Of a stretch of 64,000 nt of DNA, positions 17,760 to 27,588 are shown one piece after another; the stretch's first letter is position 1, and each line of letters begins with the position of its first letter. The position numbers and the translations under genes are program-made. The notes under the pieces were generated by a model. That model was not told the DNA's origin. It searched no databases and worked only from the letters and a program-made list of their open reading frames with translations. Source of the stretch: Flavobacterium sp. (GTDB lineage Bacteria; Bacteroidota; Bacteroidia; Flavobacteriales; Flavobacteriaceae); assembly GCF_027484945.1 (NCBI RefSeq), contig NZ_JAIXRZ010000063.1:1-64000 (forward strand). The letters run 5' to 3'.

Positions 17760-18380
17760 ATGGAATTTTCATCAAAATTATTGGAAAAGGCCGTGAATGA
17801 AATGGCGCAATTGCCCGGAATTGGCAAACGTACGGCCTTGCGCTTGGTGTTGCATTTACTAAAACAGCCTGCTACACATACTCATTTTTTGGCGGAAGCA
17901 TTGACCGAAATGCGCGACCAAATTAAATTTTGTCAAAGTTGCCACAATATTTCCGATGTTGCGTTATGCGAAATTTGTAGTAATCCAGCGCGAAATCATC
18001 AGATTATTTGCGTAGTTGAAGATGTACGCGATGTTATGGCTATTGAAAATACCAATCAGTTCAAAGGAGTATACCATGTGTTGGGAGGCAAAATTTCACC
18101 AATAGATGGGGTAGGACCGAGTCAGTTGAACATTGCTTCGCTAGTTGCGAAAGTGAAATCGGGTACTGTGGAAGAATTGATTTTTGCCTTAAATTCAACC
18201 ATGGAGGGTGATACCACCAATTTTTATATTTATAAACAAATTAAAGATTCTTCCATAAAGATTGCAACTATAGCTCGAGGTATTGCCGTAGGCGATGAGT
18301 TGGAATATGCCGATGAGGTTACCTTAGGGCGCAGTATTTTGCATCGAATTCCCTATGAAAATTCCCTTAAAAATAATTAG
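17760..18380 (+). CDS. recR: Recombination mediator protein RecR
   Basis: This 206-residue protein acts with RecO (and RecF) to load RecA on gapped DNA. It has the N-terminal helix-hairpin-helix region ([12 protein letters not shown]), a four-cysteine zinc finger (Cys58, 61, 70, 73) and a Toprim domain beginning [15 protein letters not shown] with GVYHVLGG. The C-terminal Walker-B-like and [21 protein letters not shown] segments are also typical. The ATG at 17760 gives the usual N-terminus; an in-frame ATG 15 bases upstream lies in front of the -7 box. The glycan locus begins right after it. Confidence 0.97.
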   Translation: MEFSSKLLEKAVNEMAQLPGIGKRTALRLVLHLLKQPATHTHFLAEALTEMRDQIKFCQSCHNISDVALCEICSNPARNHQIICVVEDVRDVMAIENTNQFKGVYHVLGGKISPIDGVGPSQLNIASLVAKVKSGTVEELIFALNSTMEGDTTNFYIYKQIKDSSIKIATIARGIAVGDELEYADEVTLGRSILHRIPYENSLKNN

Positions 18381-18399
18381 AGAAAACTAGGACTTCACT

Positions 18400-18429
18400 T
18401 TTGATATTACATTTGAAAAGTTATCTTTG
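18400..18429 (+). promoter_or_regulatory. Promoter of the first wza-wzc block
   Basis: TTTG at 18400-18403 and TATCTTTG at 18422-18429 are separated by 18 bases, a full match to the Bacteroidota -33/-7 promoter. It lies 18 bases before the ATG at 18448 and is the best-formed promoter in the window. It probably drives the block from 18448 to 26434. Confidence 0.8.
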
Positions 18430-18447
18430 TTCATTAAAACAAAATTG

Positions 18448-19227
18448 ATGAAAACCAAACTACTGACGTTTTCCGTCTTCTTGTTGTTGCTATTCTCTTC
18501 TTGTGTTCCAACGAACGATTTAACATATCTTCAAAACAAATCACCAAAGGTTGAAAATCAAGTTGTAGAGGCTGCTAAACCCTACCGTTTACAAGTAAAT
18601 GATGTTGTTTCCATCACCATTAAAGCATTGGATGAAAAATTAGTTGAGATATTTAGTTTAACTAAATCAACCGTCTCACCTACGATTGAAAATGTGTATT
18701 TTAATGGATATACCGTAGATGATCATGGAAATATTCGTTTGCCTATTTTAGGTGAAGTGAATGTATTAGGTAATACGGTAGAGGAAGCAAGAATAAAAGT
18801 TGAGTCAAAATTGTTGAATGAATATTTCAAGAAAGAAGCACAATTGTTTGTGAGTATAAAGTTGGCTGGATTTCGATTTGCAGCCAATGGCGAAGTCAAT
18901 AATCCGGGATCTAAAGTGTTGTATCAAGATCGCGTAAATATTATTGAAGCATTATCAAACGCAGGAGATATTACGATGGTAGGTGATCGTAAAGACGTAA
19001 AAGTATTGCGCCAATACCCTGGAGGAATTCAGACCTATTCAATTGATTTAACGGATGCCGCAGCGATGGGCTCTCCGGTGTTTTACTTACAACCCAATGA
19101 TTTGATTTATGTAAAACCTTTGAAGCAAAAATCATGGGGTACCGGTGGAACGGGTCGCGAAACATTAACCACGTTGATTACTTCCTTATCTTTAGTGGCC
19201 ACACTTTTTATTCTACTTAAAAATTAA
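18448..19227 (+). CDS. Polysaccharide export lipoprotein (Wza-like), copy 1
   Basis: This 259-residue outer-membrane polysaccharide export protein begins with a lipoprotein signal whose lipobox FSSC places the lipid on Cys19. The poly-export domain (YRLQVNDVVSITIKAL, about 50-140) and SLBB-type segments (AANGEVNNPGSKVLYQDRVNIIEALSNAGDI) follow. A C-terminal hydrophobic segment ends the protein (about 239-256, LITSLSLVATLFILL). The ATG at 18448 is preferred over an upstream TTG at 18427, which lies inside the promoter -7 box. It precedes a Wzc-like kinase, and together they would form the trans-envelope export machine. A second such pair lies at 44530. Confidence 0.93.
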   Translation: MKTKLLTFSVFLLLLFSSCVPTNDLTYLQNKSPKVENQVVEAAKPYRLQVNDVVSITIKALDEKLVEIFSLTKSTVSPTIENVYFNGYTVDDHGNIRLPILGEVNVLGNTVEEARIKVESKLLNEYFKKEAQLFVSIKLAGFRFAANGEVNNPGSKVLYQDRVNIIEALSNAGDITMVGDRKDVKVLRQYPGGIQTYSIDLTDAAAMGSPVFYLQPNDLIYVKPLKQKSWGTGGTGRETLTTLITSLSLVATLFILLKN

Positions 19228-19236
19228 GATGCTAGA

Positions 19237-21711
19237 ATGTTAGATATTAAAGATTTTGCCTTTTTTGAAAAACAAAATAGTTTTGACTTCAAAGCTTTTT
19301 TGATCAAAACCGCAAGCTATTGGAAATGGTTTGTTTTAGGTCTTGGGATTTCGTTATTTGTAGCGTATCAAGTCAATATTCGCAAGCAAAAAATCTATGC
19401 TTTAGAGACTACGCTTGCAGTAAAAGAGCAAGAAAATCCATTGTTTACAAATAATACCAGTTTAATTTTTAATTGGGGAGGAACTTCAGATCAAGTGCAA
19501 ACCATTGCGACAACTTTGAAATCTCGTTCTCATAATGAGCTAGTTGTAGATAAACTTTCGTTCTATGTGGATTATTTGAAAGAAAATAAATATTTTACAG
19601 AGGATGTTTATGGTTACACGCCGTTTATCATCAATTTGGATAAAACAAAAGAACAACTTTTTGGGATGCCGATTTCAATAGAGTTTAAAAGCTTAAGTGA
19701 ATATGAATTATCGGTAGTTTTTAATTCCAATTCGGCGCCATTAATCAACTACAGTACTAACATTAAGTCGAGTCAATCGGTTGTTTCTGGAACTTTTGTA
19801 AAACGTTTCAAAGTTGGGCAGCCTGTCCGCATTCCTTTTTTGAATTTTACTTTAGAAATCAAAGACATGCCAGGGAATTATGTAGGGGAAAAGTACCTTG
19901 TTAAAATGAATTCCTTTGACGATGTAGTCACTCAGTACCGCAATGTAAAAGTCAATATTGATGAGAAAGCGGGTTCAATTATTAAATTGTCGTTACAAGG
20001 GACCAATAAAGCACGTATTGTAGATTACCTCAATGAAACCGTGCGGATGTTGATGAAAAAGCAGTTAGAAAGTAAAAATCTTTTTGCAGAAAATACCATC
20101 AAATATATCGACACCACGTTAACATTGATGGAACAAAATTTAAAAGATGCCAATAACGATTTAAAAGATTTTAGTAAAGGGCGCAACGTTATCGAGATTG
20201 AAAAGCGGGGAGAAACGTATCAAAATCAAATCCAAGAACTCGACCTTTCGCGCGATTTAATTAAGCGTAAAATCAATTATTACAATGCATTGAGTAATTA
20301 CTTGATGAACAGCAAAGAATATTCTAAATTACCTGCACCCTCAGTTGCCGGAATTGATGACCCAAATTTGATTAATAGTGTTGCAAAGTTAATTGATTTG
20401 TCGGTCCGTCGTTCAGAAATGGCTTATGCAGTAAAAAGTGAAATGATGTTTAATAACATCGATAATGAGATCGCTGCAGTTAAAAAATCTGTTTTAGAAA
20501 ATGCTGCTGCAGCTAAAAGTGCCATTAGAACAGAATATGATCAGGTGAATTCCAAAATTAGTCAGTCGGAGGGTAGGATTGAACGATTGCCTGAAGAAAG
20601 TCAAGATTACCTTCGTATTACGCGAAAATTTAATTTAAGCAATAGTGTTATTGATGCCTATTTACAAAAACGCAATGAAGCACAAATTGTTAAAGCAGCT
20701 AATCTTTCCGATATCCATTTTATTGATCCCGCCAAAGATATAGGTGGGGGATTAATTGGTCCGCGAACGGGTGTAAACTATGTGATTGCGCTTTTTGTTG
20801 GGTTGTTGTTGCCTTTGTTAATCGTGTTTTTGATTTTCTTTATCAATAATGCTATTCAAAATGTTGAGGATATTAATGCGCTAACCTCAGTACCTTTAAT
20901 TGGTGTGGTTGGTTTGAAACAGACTTCATCGAATTTAGCTGTATTTGAAAAACCAAAATCGGCATTGTCCGAATCCTTTAGAGCAATTCGTTCTTCTTTA
21001 CAGTTTTTGTATAAAAAACAACAAAAAGACGGAACTAAAACCTTGATGATTACCTCTTCAGTATCGGGCGAAGGAAAGACATTTTGTTCTATCAATATTG
21101 CAACCGTATTTGCCATCAGTGAAAAGAAAACGGTTATTGTAGGTCTTGATTTACGTAAACCTAAAATCTTTGAAGATTTTAATTTGAACAATAAAGTGGG
21201 TATTGTAAATTATTTGATTGGAGAAAAATCGTTGGATGAAGTGGTGCAAAAAACCAAAATTCCGTATTTGGATGTGATTTCATCGGGTCCAATTCCCCCC
21301 AATCCTTCAGAACTAATTATGGGTGAGTCGATGCGGGAGTTTATAAAGGAATTAAAAAATAATTACGATTATATTATTTTAGATACTCCACCCGTAGGAT
21401 TGGTTACAGATGCTGTAGAATTATCAGAGTTTGTTGATGTAACGTTATTTGTTATGCGCCAAAATTATACCAAAAAAGACATGGTAAATTTGATTAATAC
21501 TCGTGTTCAACGGGATGAACTTCACAACGTGAGTATTGTGTTTAATGGATTTGAAAACAAAGCGAAATATGGAACAGGATACGGCTATGGCTATGGCTAT
21601 GGCTATGGATACGGCTATGGCAATTATTCAAACGGTTATCACGAAGAAGACGCCCCAATGCCTTTACTACAAAAAATAAAAAATCTCTTTTCAAAAAGTA
21701 AAGCCAAATAA
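19237..21711 (+). CDS. Polysaccharide co-polymerase/tyrosine autokinase (Wzc-like), copy 1
   Basis: This 824-residue inner-membrane protein has two transmembrane segments (about 28-48 and 513-540) bracketing a large periplasmic chain-length domain with coiled coils. A cytoplasmic BY-kinase domain follows: Walker A GEGKT at 611-615, an A'-like VIVGLDLRKPK, and Walker B YIILDTPPVG near 710. The C-terminus has seven consecutive Tyr-Gly units plus further tyrosines, the expected autophosphorylation cluster. In known systems cycles of phosphorylation control polymer length and export. It starts nine bases after the Wza-like gene; the epimerase gene starts two bases after it. Confidence 0.94.
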   Translation: MLDIKDFAFFEKQNSFDFKAFLIKTASYWKWFVLGLGISLFVAYQVNIRKQKIYALETTLAVKEQENPLFTNNTSLIFNWGGTSDQVQTIATTLKSRSHNELVVDKLSFYVDYLKENKYFTEDVYGYTPFIINLDKTKEQLFGMPISIEFKSLSEYELSVVFNSNSAPLINYSTNIKSSQSVVSGTFVKRFKVGQPVRIPFLNFTLEIKDMPGNYVGEKYLVKMNSFDDVVTQYRNVKVNIDEKAGSIIKLSLQGTNKARIVDYLNETVRMLMKKQLESKNLFAENTIKYIDTTLTLMEQNLKDANNDLKDFSKGRNVIEIEKRGETYQNQIQELDLSRDLIKRKINYYNALSNYLMNSKEYSKLPAPSVAGIDDPNLINSVAKLIDLSVRRSEMAYAVKSEMMFNNIDNEIAAVKKSVLENAAAAKSAIRTEYDQVNSKISQSEGRIERLPEESQDYLRITRKFNLSNSVIDAYLQKRNEAQIVKAANLSDIHFIDPAKDIGGGLIGPRTGVNYVIALFVGLLLPLLIVFLIFFINNAIQNVEDINALTSVPLIGVVGLKQTSSNLAVFEKPKSALSESFRAIRSSLQFLYKKQQKDGTKTLMITSSVSGEGKTFCSINIATVFAISEKKTVIVGLDLRKPKIFEDFNLNNKVGIVNYLIGEKSLDEVVQKTKIPYLDVISSGPIPPNPSELIMGESMREFIKELKNNYDYIILDTPPVGLVTDAVELSEFVDVTLFVMRQNYTKKDMVNLINTRVQRDELHNVSIVFNGFENKAKYGTGYGYGYGYGYGYGYGNYSNGYHEEDAPMPLLQKIKNLFSKSKAK
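21580..21621 (+). repeat. Tyr-Gly-coding hexanucleotide repeat in wzc copy 1
   Basis: Seven successive six-base units (TAC/TAT-GGC/GGA) encode (Tyr-Gly)7. The units vary at third positions, so this tract is less prone to slippage than the one in the second kinase gene. Confidence 0.9.
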
Positions 21712-21713
21712 TT

Positions 21714-22697
21714 ATGGGGAACAATGTCCAACCTACAATTTTAATTACAGGTGCGGCCGGATTTATTGGGTCTAATTTGTGTGAATACTTTTTGTCAAAA
21801 GATTTCAAAATTGTTGGGTTAGATAATTTTTCAACTGGACATCAGTATAATATCGAACCTTTTTTGAGCCACAATAACTTTACCTTTATCGAAGGAGATA
21901 TTCGTGATTTTTCAACGTGTCAACAAGCGGTTTCTGATGTCCATTACGTATTGCATCAAGCAGCTTTAGGCTCAGTTCCACGTTCGATTCATGATCCCAT
22001 TACAACCAATGCGGTTAATGTTACCGGTTTTTTAAATATGTTGGTTGCTTCCCGCGATGCTGGGGTAAAGCGTTTTGTTTATGCAGCGAGTTCCTCAACC
22101 TATGGCGATTCTGTTGAATTGCCAAAAGTCGAAGAAGTTATTGGAAAGCCATTGTCACCCTATGCAATAACCAAGTATGTTAATGAACTATATGCGGATA
22201 TTTTTGGAAAAACATATGGACTTTCAACTATCGGTTTACGCTATTTTAATGTATTTGGCCGAAAACAAGATCCCAGTGGAGCTTATGCTGCTGTAATCCC
22301 TAAATTTGTTAAACAGCTAGTTAGAAAAGAGTCACCTGTGATTAATGGCGATGGTTCATTTTCCCGAGATTTTACCTATATTGACAATGTGATTCAAATG
22401 AATGAATTGGCTTTGTTTACAACTAATGATAAAGCTATCAATACCGTTTACAACACTGCCGTAGGGGACCAAACTACATTAAATGAAATGGTAACATTGT
22501 TAAAATCGTATCTTTCGGTTTTTGACCCTGATATCGCAAATGTTGAAGTGATTTACGGACCCAATCGGGTGGGAGATATTCCGCATTCAAAAGCGAGTAT
22601 TGAGAAAGCAAAACAATTATTGAATTATCAACCTAACTATCAATTTGCCGCGGGCTTGAAAGAAGCAGTAACTTGGTATTGGGAAAATTTAAAATAA
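21714..22697 (+). CDS. UDP-N-acetylhexosamine C4-epimerase (WbpP/TviC-like)
   Basis: This 327-residue short-chain dehydrogenase/reductase has the NAD-binding GAAGFIGS loop at the N-terminus and the catalytic YxxxK as Tyr150-x3-Lys154 in [18 protein letters not shown]. Further WbpP-type segments are [13 protein letters not shown] and YAAVIPKFV. Such enzymes interconvert UDP-GlcNAc and UDP-GalNAc, or their uronic acids. With the two downstream 6-dehydrogenases it could provide UDP-GalNAcA-type donors. It starts two bases after the kinase gene. Confidence 0.88.
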   Translation: MGNNVQPTILITGAAGFIGSNLCEYFLSKDFKIVGLDNFSTGHQYNIEPFLSHNNFTFIEGDIRDFSTCQQAVSDVHYVLHQAALGSVPRSIHDPITTNAVNVTGFLNMLVASRDAGVKRFVYAASSSTYGDSVELPKVEEVIGKPLSPYAITKYVNELYADIFGKTYGLSTIGLRYFNVFGRKQDPSGAYAAVIPKFVKQLVRKESPVINGDGSFSRDFTYIDNVIQMNELALFTTNDKAINTVYNTAVGDQTTLNEMVTLLKSYLSVFDPDIANVEVIYGPNRVGDIPHSKASIEKAKQLLNYQPNYQFAAGLKEAVTWYWENLK

Positions 22698-22705
22698 ATG
22701 ACCAA

Positions 22706-24097
22706 ATGAAGATTACAAATATTTGTTGTATTGGTGCCGGATATGTGGGTGGACCTACAATGGCAGTTATCGCCAATAAATGTCCACATATTAAAGTAAC
22801 CGTTGTTGATTTAAATGAAGCACGGATAGCGCGATGGAATGATGCTGATGTAGATAATATTCCGGTTTATGAACCGGGTTTAGGTGCTATTGTAGCACAA
22901 TCCCGTGGGAAAAATTTATTTTTTTCAACCGAAGTAGATCAAGCGATTGATGAAGCGCAAATGATTTTTATTTCGGTAAATACCCCAACCAAAACCTATG
23001 GTTCAGGAAAAGGGATGGCGGCCGATTTGAAATATATTGAATTATGCGCCCGTCAAATAGCCCGCGTTTCTACTACCGATAAAATAGTAGTTGAAAAATC
23101 AACCTTGCCTGTTCGAACAGCTGAAGCTATTAAAAGTATTTTAGATCATACGGGTAATGGAGTGCAGTTCCAAATTTTATCCAATCCTGAATTTTTGGCA
23201 GAGGGTACCGCTGTAGCCGATTTATTGCATCCTGATCGCGTATTAATTGGTGGCGGAACCGATGCGTTAGGACAAAAAGCAATTCAATCATTGGTCGATG
23301 TATATGCAAATTGGGTACCTACAGATCGTATTTTAACTACCAATGTTTGGTCGTCAGAGTTGTCTAAATTAACGGCTAATGCTTTTTTAGCACAACGGGT
23401 TTCGTCTATTAATGCAATGTCAGAATTATGTGAAAAAACAGGAGCTGATGTAAGTGAAGTAGCCCGTGCAATTGGAATGGATAGTCGAATCGGTTCTAAA
23501 TTTTTAAAAGCCTCCGTTGGTTTTGGCGGTTCTTGTTTTCAAAAAGATATTTTAAATTTGGTTTATATTGCCAAGTCATTCGGATTAAATGAAGTTGCCG
23601 ATTATTGGGAACAAGTGATTATTATGAATGATCATCAAAAGCGTCGTTTTGCTCGAAATATTGTAAGTACATTGTACAATACAATTGCCGGAAAAAAAAT
23701 TGCTTTCTTAGGGTGGGCTTTTAAGAAAGATACAAACGATACGCGTGAATCAGCAGCCATTTATGTAGCCGATGATTTGATAAATGAACAAGCAACTATC
23801 GCAGTGTATGATCCAAAAGTAAATCTGCAACAAATCCTGAATGATGTGGATTATTTAGAGTCGCGTACTAGTGATGAAAATAAACAAAACATCCATTCTT
23901 ATACTAATCCTTATGAGGCTTGCAAAGGGGCACATGCCATTGCTGTTTTAACAGAATGGGATGAGTTTACAACCTATGATTGGCAAAAGATTTATGACGG
24001 AATGTTAAAACCTGCCTTCATTTTTGATGGCCGAAATTTATTAGAGGGCGATCAATTAAAGTCAATTGGATTTCACTATCAAGGAATCGGATCGTAA
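22706..24097 (+). CDS. UDP-glucose 6-dehydrogenase-like protein (eukaryotic-type)
   Basis: This 463-residue nucleotide-sugar dehydrogenase begins [22 protein letters not shown] and contains [12 protein letters not shown], resembling the animal/plant type of UDP-glucose dehydrogenase more than the common short bacterial form. The catalytic cysteine is Cys277 in [11 protein letters not shown], and the C-terminal domain has [15 protein letters not shown]. It should oxidise UDP-glucose to UDP-glucuronate with two NAD+. The ATG at 22706 is chosen over an in-frame GTG/ATG-like start inside the epimerase gene, because the motif begins directly after it. The gap to the epimerase gene is eight bases. 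Confidence 0.9.
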   Translation: MKITNICCIGAGYVGGPTMAVIANKCPHIKVTVVDLNEARIARWNDADVDNIPVYEPGLGAIVAQSRGKNLFFSTEVDQAIDEAQMIFISVNTPTKTYGSGKGMAADLKYIELCARQIARVSTTDKIVVEKSTLPVRTAEAIKSILDHTGNGVQFQILSNPEFLAEGTAVADLLHPDRVLIGGGTDALGQKAIQSLVDVYANWVPTDRILTTNVWSSELSKLTANAFLAQRVSSINAMSELCEKTGADVSEVARAIGMDSRIGSKFLKASVGFGGSCFQKDILNLVYIAKSFGLNEVADYWEQVIIMNDHQKRRFARNIVSTLYNTIAGKKIAFLGWAFKKDTNDTRESAAIYVADDLINEQATIAVYDPKVNLQQILNDVDYLESRTSDENKQNIHSYTNPYEACKGAHAIAVLTEWDEFTTYDWQKIYDGMLKPAFIFDGRNLLEGDQLKSIGFHYQGIGS

Positions 24098-24108
24098 ATT
24101 TTACACCA

Positions 24109-25386
24109 ATGGATATAAAAGTAGGAGTTATTGGTTTAGGTTATGTGGGGCTTCCTTTAGCACGTTTATTTGCTACAAAATACCCCGTAGTTGGATTTGA
24201 TATCAATCAGCAGCGTGTTGAAGCACTAAATAAGGGTAATGATTTTACGCTTGAAATTAGTTCAGAGCAACTCCATCAAGTTTTAGTAGATGACTTTAAT
24301 GGCAATAATGGATTGATTTGTAGTTCAAATTTAGACGATTTGCGGCAATGCAATTATTATATTATTACCGTACCAACACCTGTAGATAAGAATAACCGCC
24401 CCGATCTTACCCCGTTGTATAAATCGAGTGAAACGGTAGGTAAAGTTTTAAAAAAAGGAGATATCGTTATTTATGAATCTACAGTTTATCCTGGATTGAC
24501 AGAAGATGAATGTGTTCCGGTTTTGGAACGGGTAAGCGGTTTAAAATTTAATCACGATTTTTTCGCCGGATATTCACCGGAGCGAATTAATCCAGGGGAT
24601 AAAGAACATACGGTAGAAAAAATTCTCAAAATCACCTCAGGTTCTACCCCTGAAATAGGTGTTAAAGTGGATGCGTTATATAAATCAGTTATAGTTGCAG
24701 GAACCCATTTAGCTCCATCGATTAAAGTGGCAGAAGCCGCAAAAGTGATTGAAAATGCGCAACGCGACATTAATATTGCTTTTGTCAATGAATTGGCCAA
24801 AATTTTTAATCTTTTGGATATTGATACTCAGGCTGTTTTAGCAGCTGCCGGAACTAAATGGAACTTTCTAAATTTTAAACCCGGTTTAGTAGGCGGTCAT
24901 TGCATAGGTGTTGACCCATATTATTTGGCTCAAAAAGCACAAGAAACCGGTTATCACCCCGAAATTATTTTGGCAGGTCGCCGTTTGAACGATAGTATGG
25001 GTGAATATGTGGCTTCTCGTATTATCAAATTGATGATAAAAAAACGTATACCAGTAGATAATTCCCGTCTTTTAATGCTAGGGATAACGTTTAAAGAAAA
25101 TTGTCCCGATGTTCGCAATACAAAAATCGTTGATGTTATTAATGCTTTAAAGGATTATGGCGTAAATGTTTCTATCTATGATCCTTGGGCAAATCCTTCA
25201 GAAGTTATGCATGAATATGGATTAGCAACTGTTAATCAATTACCCAAAGAGCGTTATGATGTGCTGGTTTTGGGGGTAGCGCATAAAGAGTTTTTGGATT
25301 TGGATTTGGAAATTTTGAAAAATCCAAAATCTGTTGTATATGATGTTAAAGGGGTATTGACTTGCCCCATAGATGGTAAATTATAA
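24109..25386 (+). CDS. UDP-N-acetylhexosamine 6-dehydrogenase (TviB/WbpA-like)
   Basis: This 425-residue protein is a second, different nucleotide-sugar dehydrogenase. It has the N-terminal GVIGLGYVGLPLARLFA Rossmann loop and YSPERINPGDKEHT. The catalytic cysteine is Cys265 in VGGHCIGVDPYYL, and the C-terminus has LGITFKENCPDVRNTK. These features match the TviB/WbpA group, which oxidises UDP-GlcNAc or UDP-GalNAc to the uronic acid. With the upstream C4-epimerase it forms the TviB/TviC pair known from Vi antigen synthesis. Confidence 0.9.
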   Translation: MDIKVGVIGLGYVGLPLARLFATKYPVVGFDINQQRVEALNKGNDFTLEISSEQLHQVLVDDFNGNNGLICSSNLDDLRQCNYYIITVPTPVDKNNRPDLTPLYKSSETVGKVLKKGDIVIYESTVYPGLTEDECVPVLERVSGLKFNHDFFAGYSPERINPGDKEHTVEKILKITSGSTPEIGVKVDALYKSVIVAGTHLAPSIKVAEAAKVIENAQRDINIAFVNELAKIFNLLDIDTQAVLAAAGTKWNFLNFKPGLVGGHCIGVDPYYLAQKAQETGYHPEIILAGRRLNDSMGEYVASRIIKLMIKKRIPVDNSRLLMLGITFKENCPDVRNTKIVDVINALKDYGVNVSIYDPWANPSEVMHEYGLATVNQLPKERYDVLVLGVAHKEFLDLDLEILKNPKSVVYDVKGVLTCPIDGKL

Positions 25387-25387
25387 G

Positions 25388-26434
25388 ATGAAAAAAATTT
25401 TAATCACCGGTGGTGCCGGATTTATTGGTTCGCATGTAGTGCGCAGAATGGTAACTCGCTATCCCGAGTATCAAATTTTTAATTTAGATGCGCTTACTTA
25501 TGCCGGCAACTTGGAAAATATTAGCGATATAGAAAAAGCTTCCAATTATTCCTTTGTTAAAGGGGATATTACCGATGCACATTTTATTCAAAATTTGTTT
25601 ATAGAACACCAATTTGATGGGGTTATTCATTTGGCTGCAGAATCACATGTCGACCGATCAATTACCGATCCTCTGGCTTTTGTTCGCACAAATGTAATGG
25701 GTACCATGACGCTTCTAAATGCGGCAAAAATGATTTGGAATGGAAACTATGAAGGTAAACGGTTTTACCATGTTTCTACCGATGAGGTTTATGGTTCGCT
25801 TGGTCAAACAGGGTTTTTTACGGAAACTACGGCTTATGATCCCAATTCGCCCTACTCGGCATCCAAAGCAAGTTCGGATCATTTTGTTCGCGCTTATGGT
25901 GAAACGTATGGATTACCATATGTGATCACCAATTGTTCCAATAACTATGGACCCAATCATTTTCCAGAAAAATTAATTCCTTTGTGTATTAATAATATCA
26001 TTGAAAAAAAACCATTACCAATTTATGGTGACGGTAAGTATACGCGGGATTGGTTGTATGTAATTGACCATGCAATCGCGATAGATTTGGTATTTCATGA
26101 AGGGAAAAATCATGAAACCTATAATATTGGGGGCTTTAACGAATGGCAAAATATCGATTTGGTTCGTTTGTTATGTCAAATTATGGACCGTAAATTAGGA
26201 CGAGCAGCGGGTGAATCTGCGGCCTTAATAACATTTGTGAAAGACCGACCCGGACATGATTTGCGCTATGCTATCGATGCTTCAAAGATTAATTCAGAAC
26301 TGGGATGGAAACCATCGGTAACTTTTGAAGAAGGATTAGAGCAAACGGTCGATTGGTTTTTACAAAATACAGCGTGGTTGCATAATGTGACCTCAGGTAA
26401 TTACCAAAAATATTACGAGCAACAATACCAGTAA
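25388..26434 (+). CDS. rfbB: dTDP-glucose 4,6-dehydratase
   Basis: This 348-residue SDR enzyme has GGAGFIGSHVVRRMV at the N-terminus, LDALTYAGNLENIS, AAESHVDRSI, HVSTDEVYGSL and Tyr156-x3-Lys160 (YSASK). It converts dTDP-glucose to dTDP-4-keto-6-deoxyglucose, precursor of rhamnose and other deoxysugars. The start at 25388 lies one base after the previous stop; an upstream in-frame ATG at 25373 lies inside the dehydrogenase gene. Its usual partners rfbA, rfbC and rfbD are not in the window, so they must be elsewhere or the intermediate is used differently. Confidence 0.93.
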   Translation: MKKILITGGAGFIGSHVVRRMVTRYPEYQIFNLDALTYAGNLENISDIEKASNYSFVKGDITDAHFIQNLFIEHQFDGVIHLAAESHVDRSITDPLAFVRTNVMGTMTLLNAAKMIWNGNYEGKRFYHVSTDEVYGSLGQTGFFTETTAYDPNSPYSASKASSDHFVRAYGETYGLPYVITNCSNNYGPNHFPEKLIPLCINNIIEKKPLPIYGDGKYTRDWLYVIDHAIAIDLVFHEGKNHETYNIGGFNEWQNIDLVRLLCQIMDRKLGRAAGESAALITFVKDRPGHDLRYAIDASKINSELGWKPSVTFEEGLEQTVDWFLQNTAWLHNVTSGNYQKYYEQQYQ

Positions 26435-26465
26435 AAAATCAAATTCAAATTACACAATTAATTAC

Positions 26466-26496
26466 TTGTGATAAAGCACAAATGGTTATAAATTTA
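26466..26496 (+). promoter_or_regulatory. Possible promoter of the second block
   Basis: TTG at 26466-26468 and TAAATTTA at 26489-26496 (last base off consensus) are 20 bases apart, in the 116-base gap before the ATG at 26551. No terminator hairpin is visible after rfbB, so this may add to read-through. Confidence 0.4.
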
Positions 26497-26550
26497 AACG
26501 AGTAAAGTTCCCGCTAAATGTATATTTAATATAATTTAAAATTGAATTAT

Positions 26551-27588
26551 ATGGTTTTAATATCGGTGATTATACCTGTTTATAATTCAGAATACTATAT
26601 TTCGGCATGTATTGAATCGCTATTGGCACAATCATTATCGTCTTGTGAGTTTATATTTATCAATGATGGTTCAACAGATGGTAGTGAAAGAATACTTGAA
26701 AGTTATAAAAAAACGGATAGCCGTATTGTTCTAATTCACCAAGAAAATAAGGGAGTTAGTGCTGCTAGAAATGCGGGAATAAAGATCGCGAAAGGTGATT
26801 ATGTTGGATTTGTAGACGCCGATGATACCATAACTCTAGATTATTTTGAACATTTGTTTCATAACGCGATTACTTTTAAAGCCGATGTTGTTTTTACATC
26901 ATTAACACAAGAGCAAGAGGGTTTATGGACTACAATTAATTTTCCTTTTCTAGAAAATCAAATTTTGGACCGCGAATATATTCAGAAAAATATTTTGCCC
27001 TACATGATTTCTGAAGATGGTTTAAATTCTGTTTGTACAAAATTGATAAAGCGTGAAATAATTTCTCATAATACACTTTTGTTTCCTTTGGGAATGGCAT
27101 TGGGAGAGGATGGTTTTTTTAGCAGACAAGTTATAAGTTATGCAAATAATGTAATGTATGTTCCATTTTGTGGTTATCGATATAGAGCGGTAACGGGGAG
27201 TGCCACACGAAATTTGTTGCAAAAGGATTATTTCTCAAAAGATTTGGAAATCTATCACTTGGATTATAAAAGTGAACTTCAAATTAACTTAAGTGATGGC
27301 GAAATTAATTCCTTAAAGAACATACGTCTATTGGATAAAGTTTATTCAAATGTTATGATTTACTTCAGTAATAATAATGGATTAACTTTCCTAAAAAAAT
27401 ATCAGTATGTTAGAAAAATGCTCTATCATAAAGAGTTAGAAGTCCTATGGAAATCAAGCTCTGCAAAGGATTTTTCAAATCGCGGTGTATTTCAAAAAAT
27501 AATGTTAATTTGCATGCAGTACAAATTGCTAATTCCAATTTTTATTTTGGTAAAGTACAGCAATTTTAGAAATCGGTATATACTATGA
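26551..27588 (+). CDS. Family 2 glycosyltransferase
   Basis: This 345-residue GT-A enzyme begins LISVIIPVYNSEYYISACIESLLAQ, with FINDGSTDGS and a metal-binding D89-A-D91 in FVDADDT. The N-terminal 200 residues are the catalytic domain. The rest is basic and probably lies along the membrane. It would add one sugar to the lipid-linked repeat unit. The ATG at 26551 is preferred over an in-frame TTG at 26542. The stop overlaps the next start in ATGA. Confidence 0.9.
   Translation: MVLISVIIPVYNSEYYISACIESLLAQSLSSCEFIFINDGSTDGSERILESYKKTDSRIVLIHQENKGVSAARNAGIKIAKGDYVGFVDADDTITLDYFEHLFHNAITFKADVVFTSLTQEQEGLWTTINFPFLENQILDREYIQKNILPYMISEDGLNSVCTKLIKREIISHNTLLFPLGMALGEDGFFSRQVISYANNVMYVPFCGYRYRAVTGSATRNLLQKDYFSKDLEIYHLDYKSELQINLSDGEINSLKNIRLLDKVYSNVMIYFSNNNGLTFLKKYQYVRKMLYHKELEVLWKSSSAKDFSNRGVFQKIMLICMQYKLLIPIFILVKYSNFRNRYIL

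Noticed and set aside
18427-18447. Upstream TTG start for the first Wza-like gene
   Set aside because: The TTG lies inside the -7 box of a well-formed promoter, and the ATG at 18448 gives a clean lipoprotein signal peptide.
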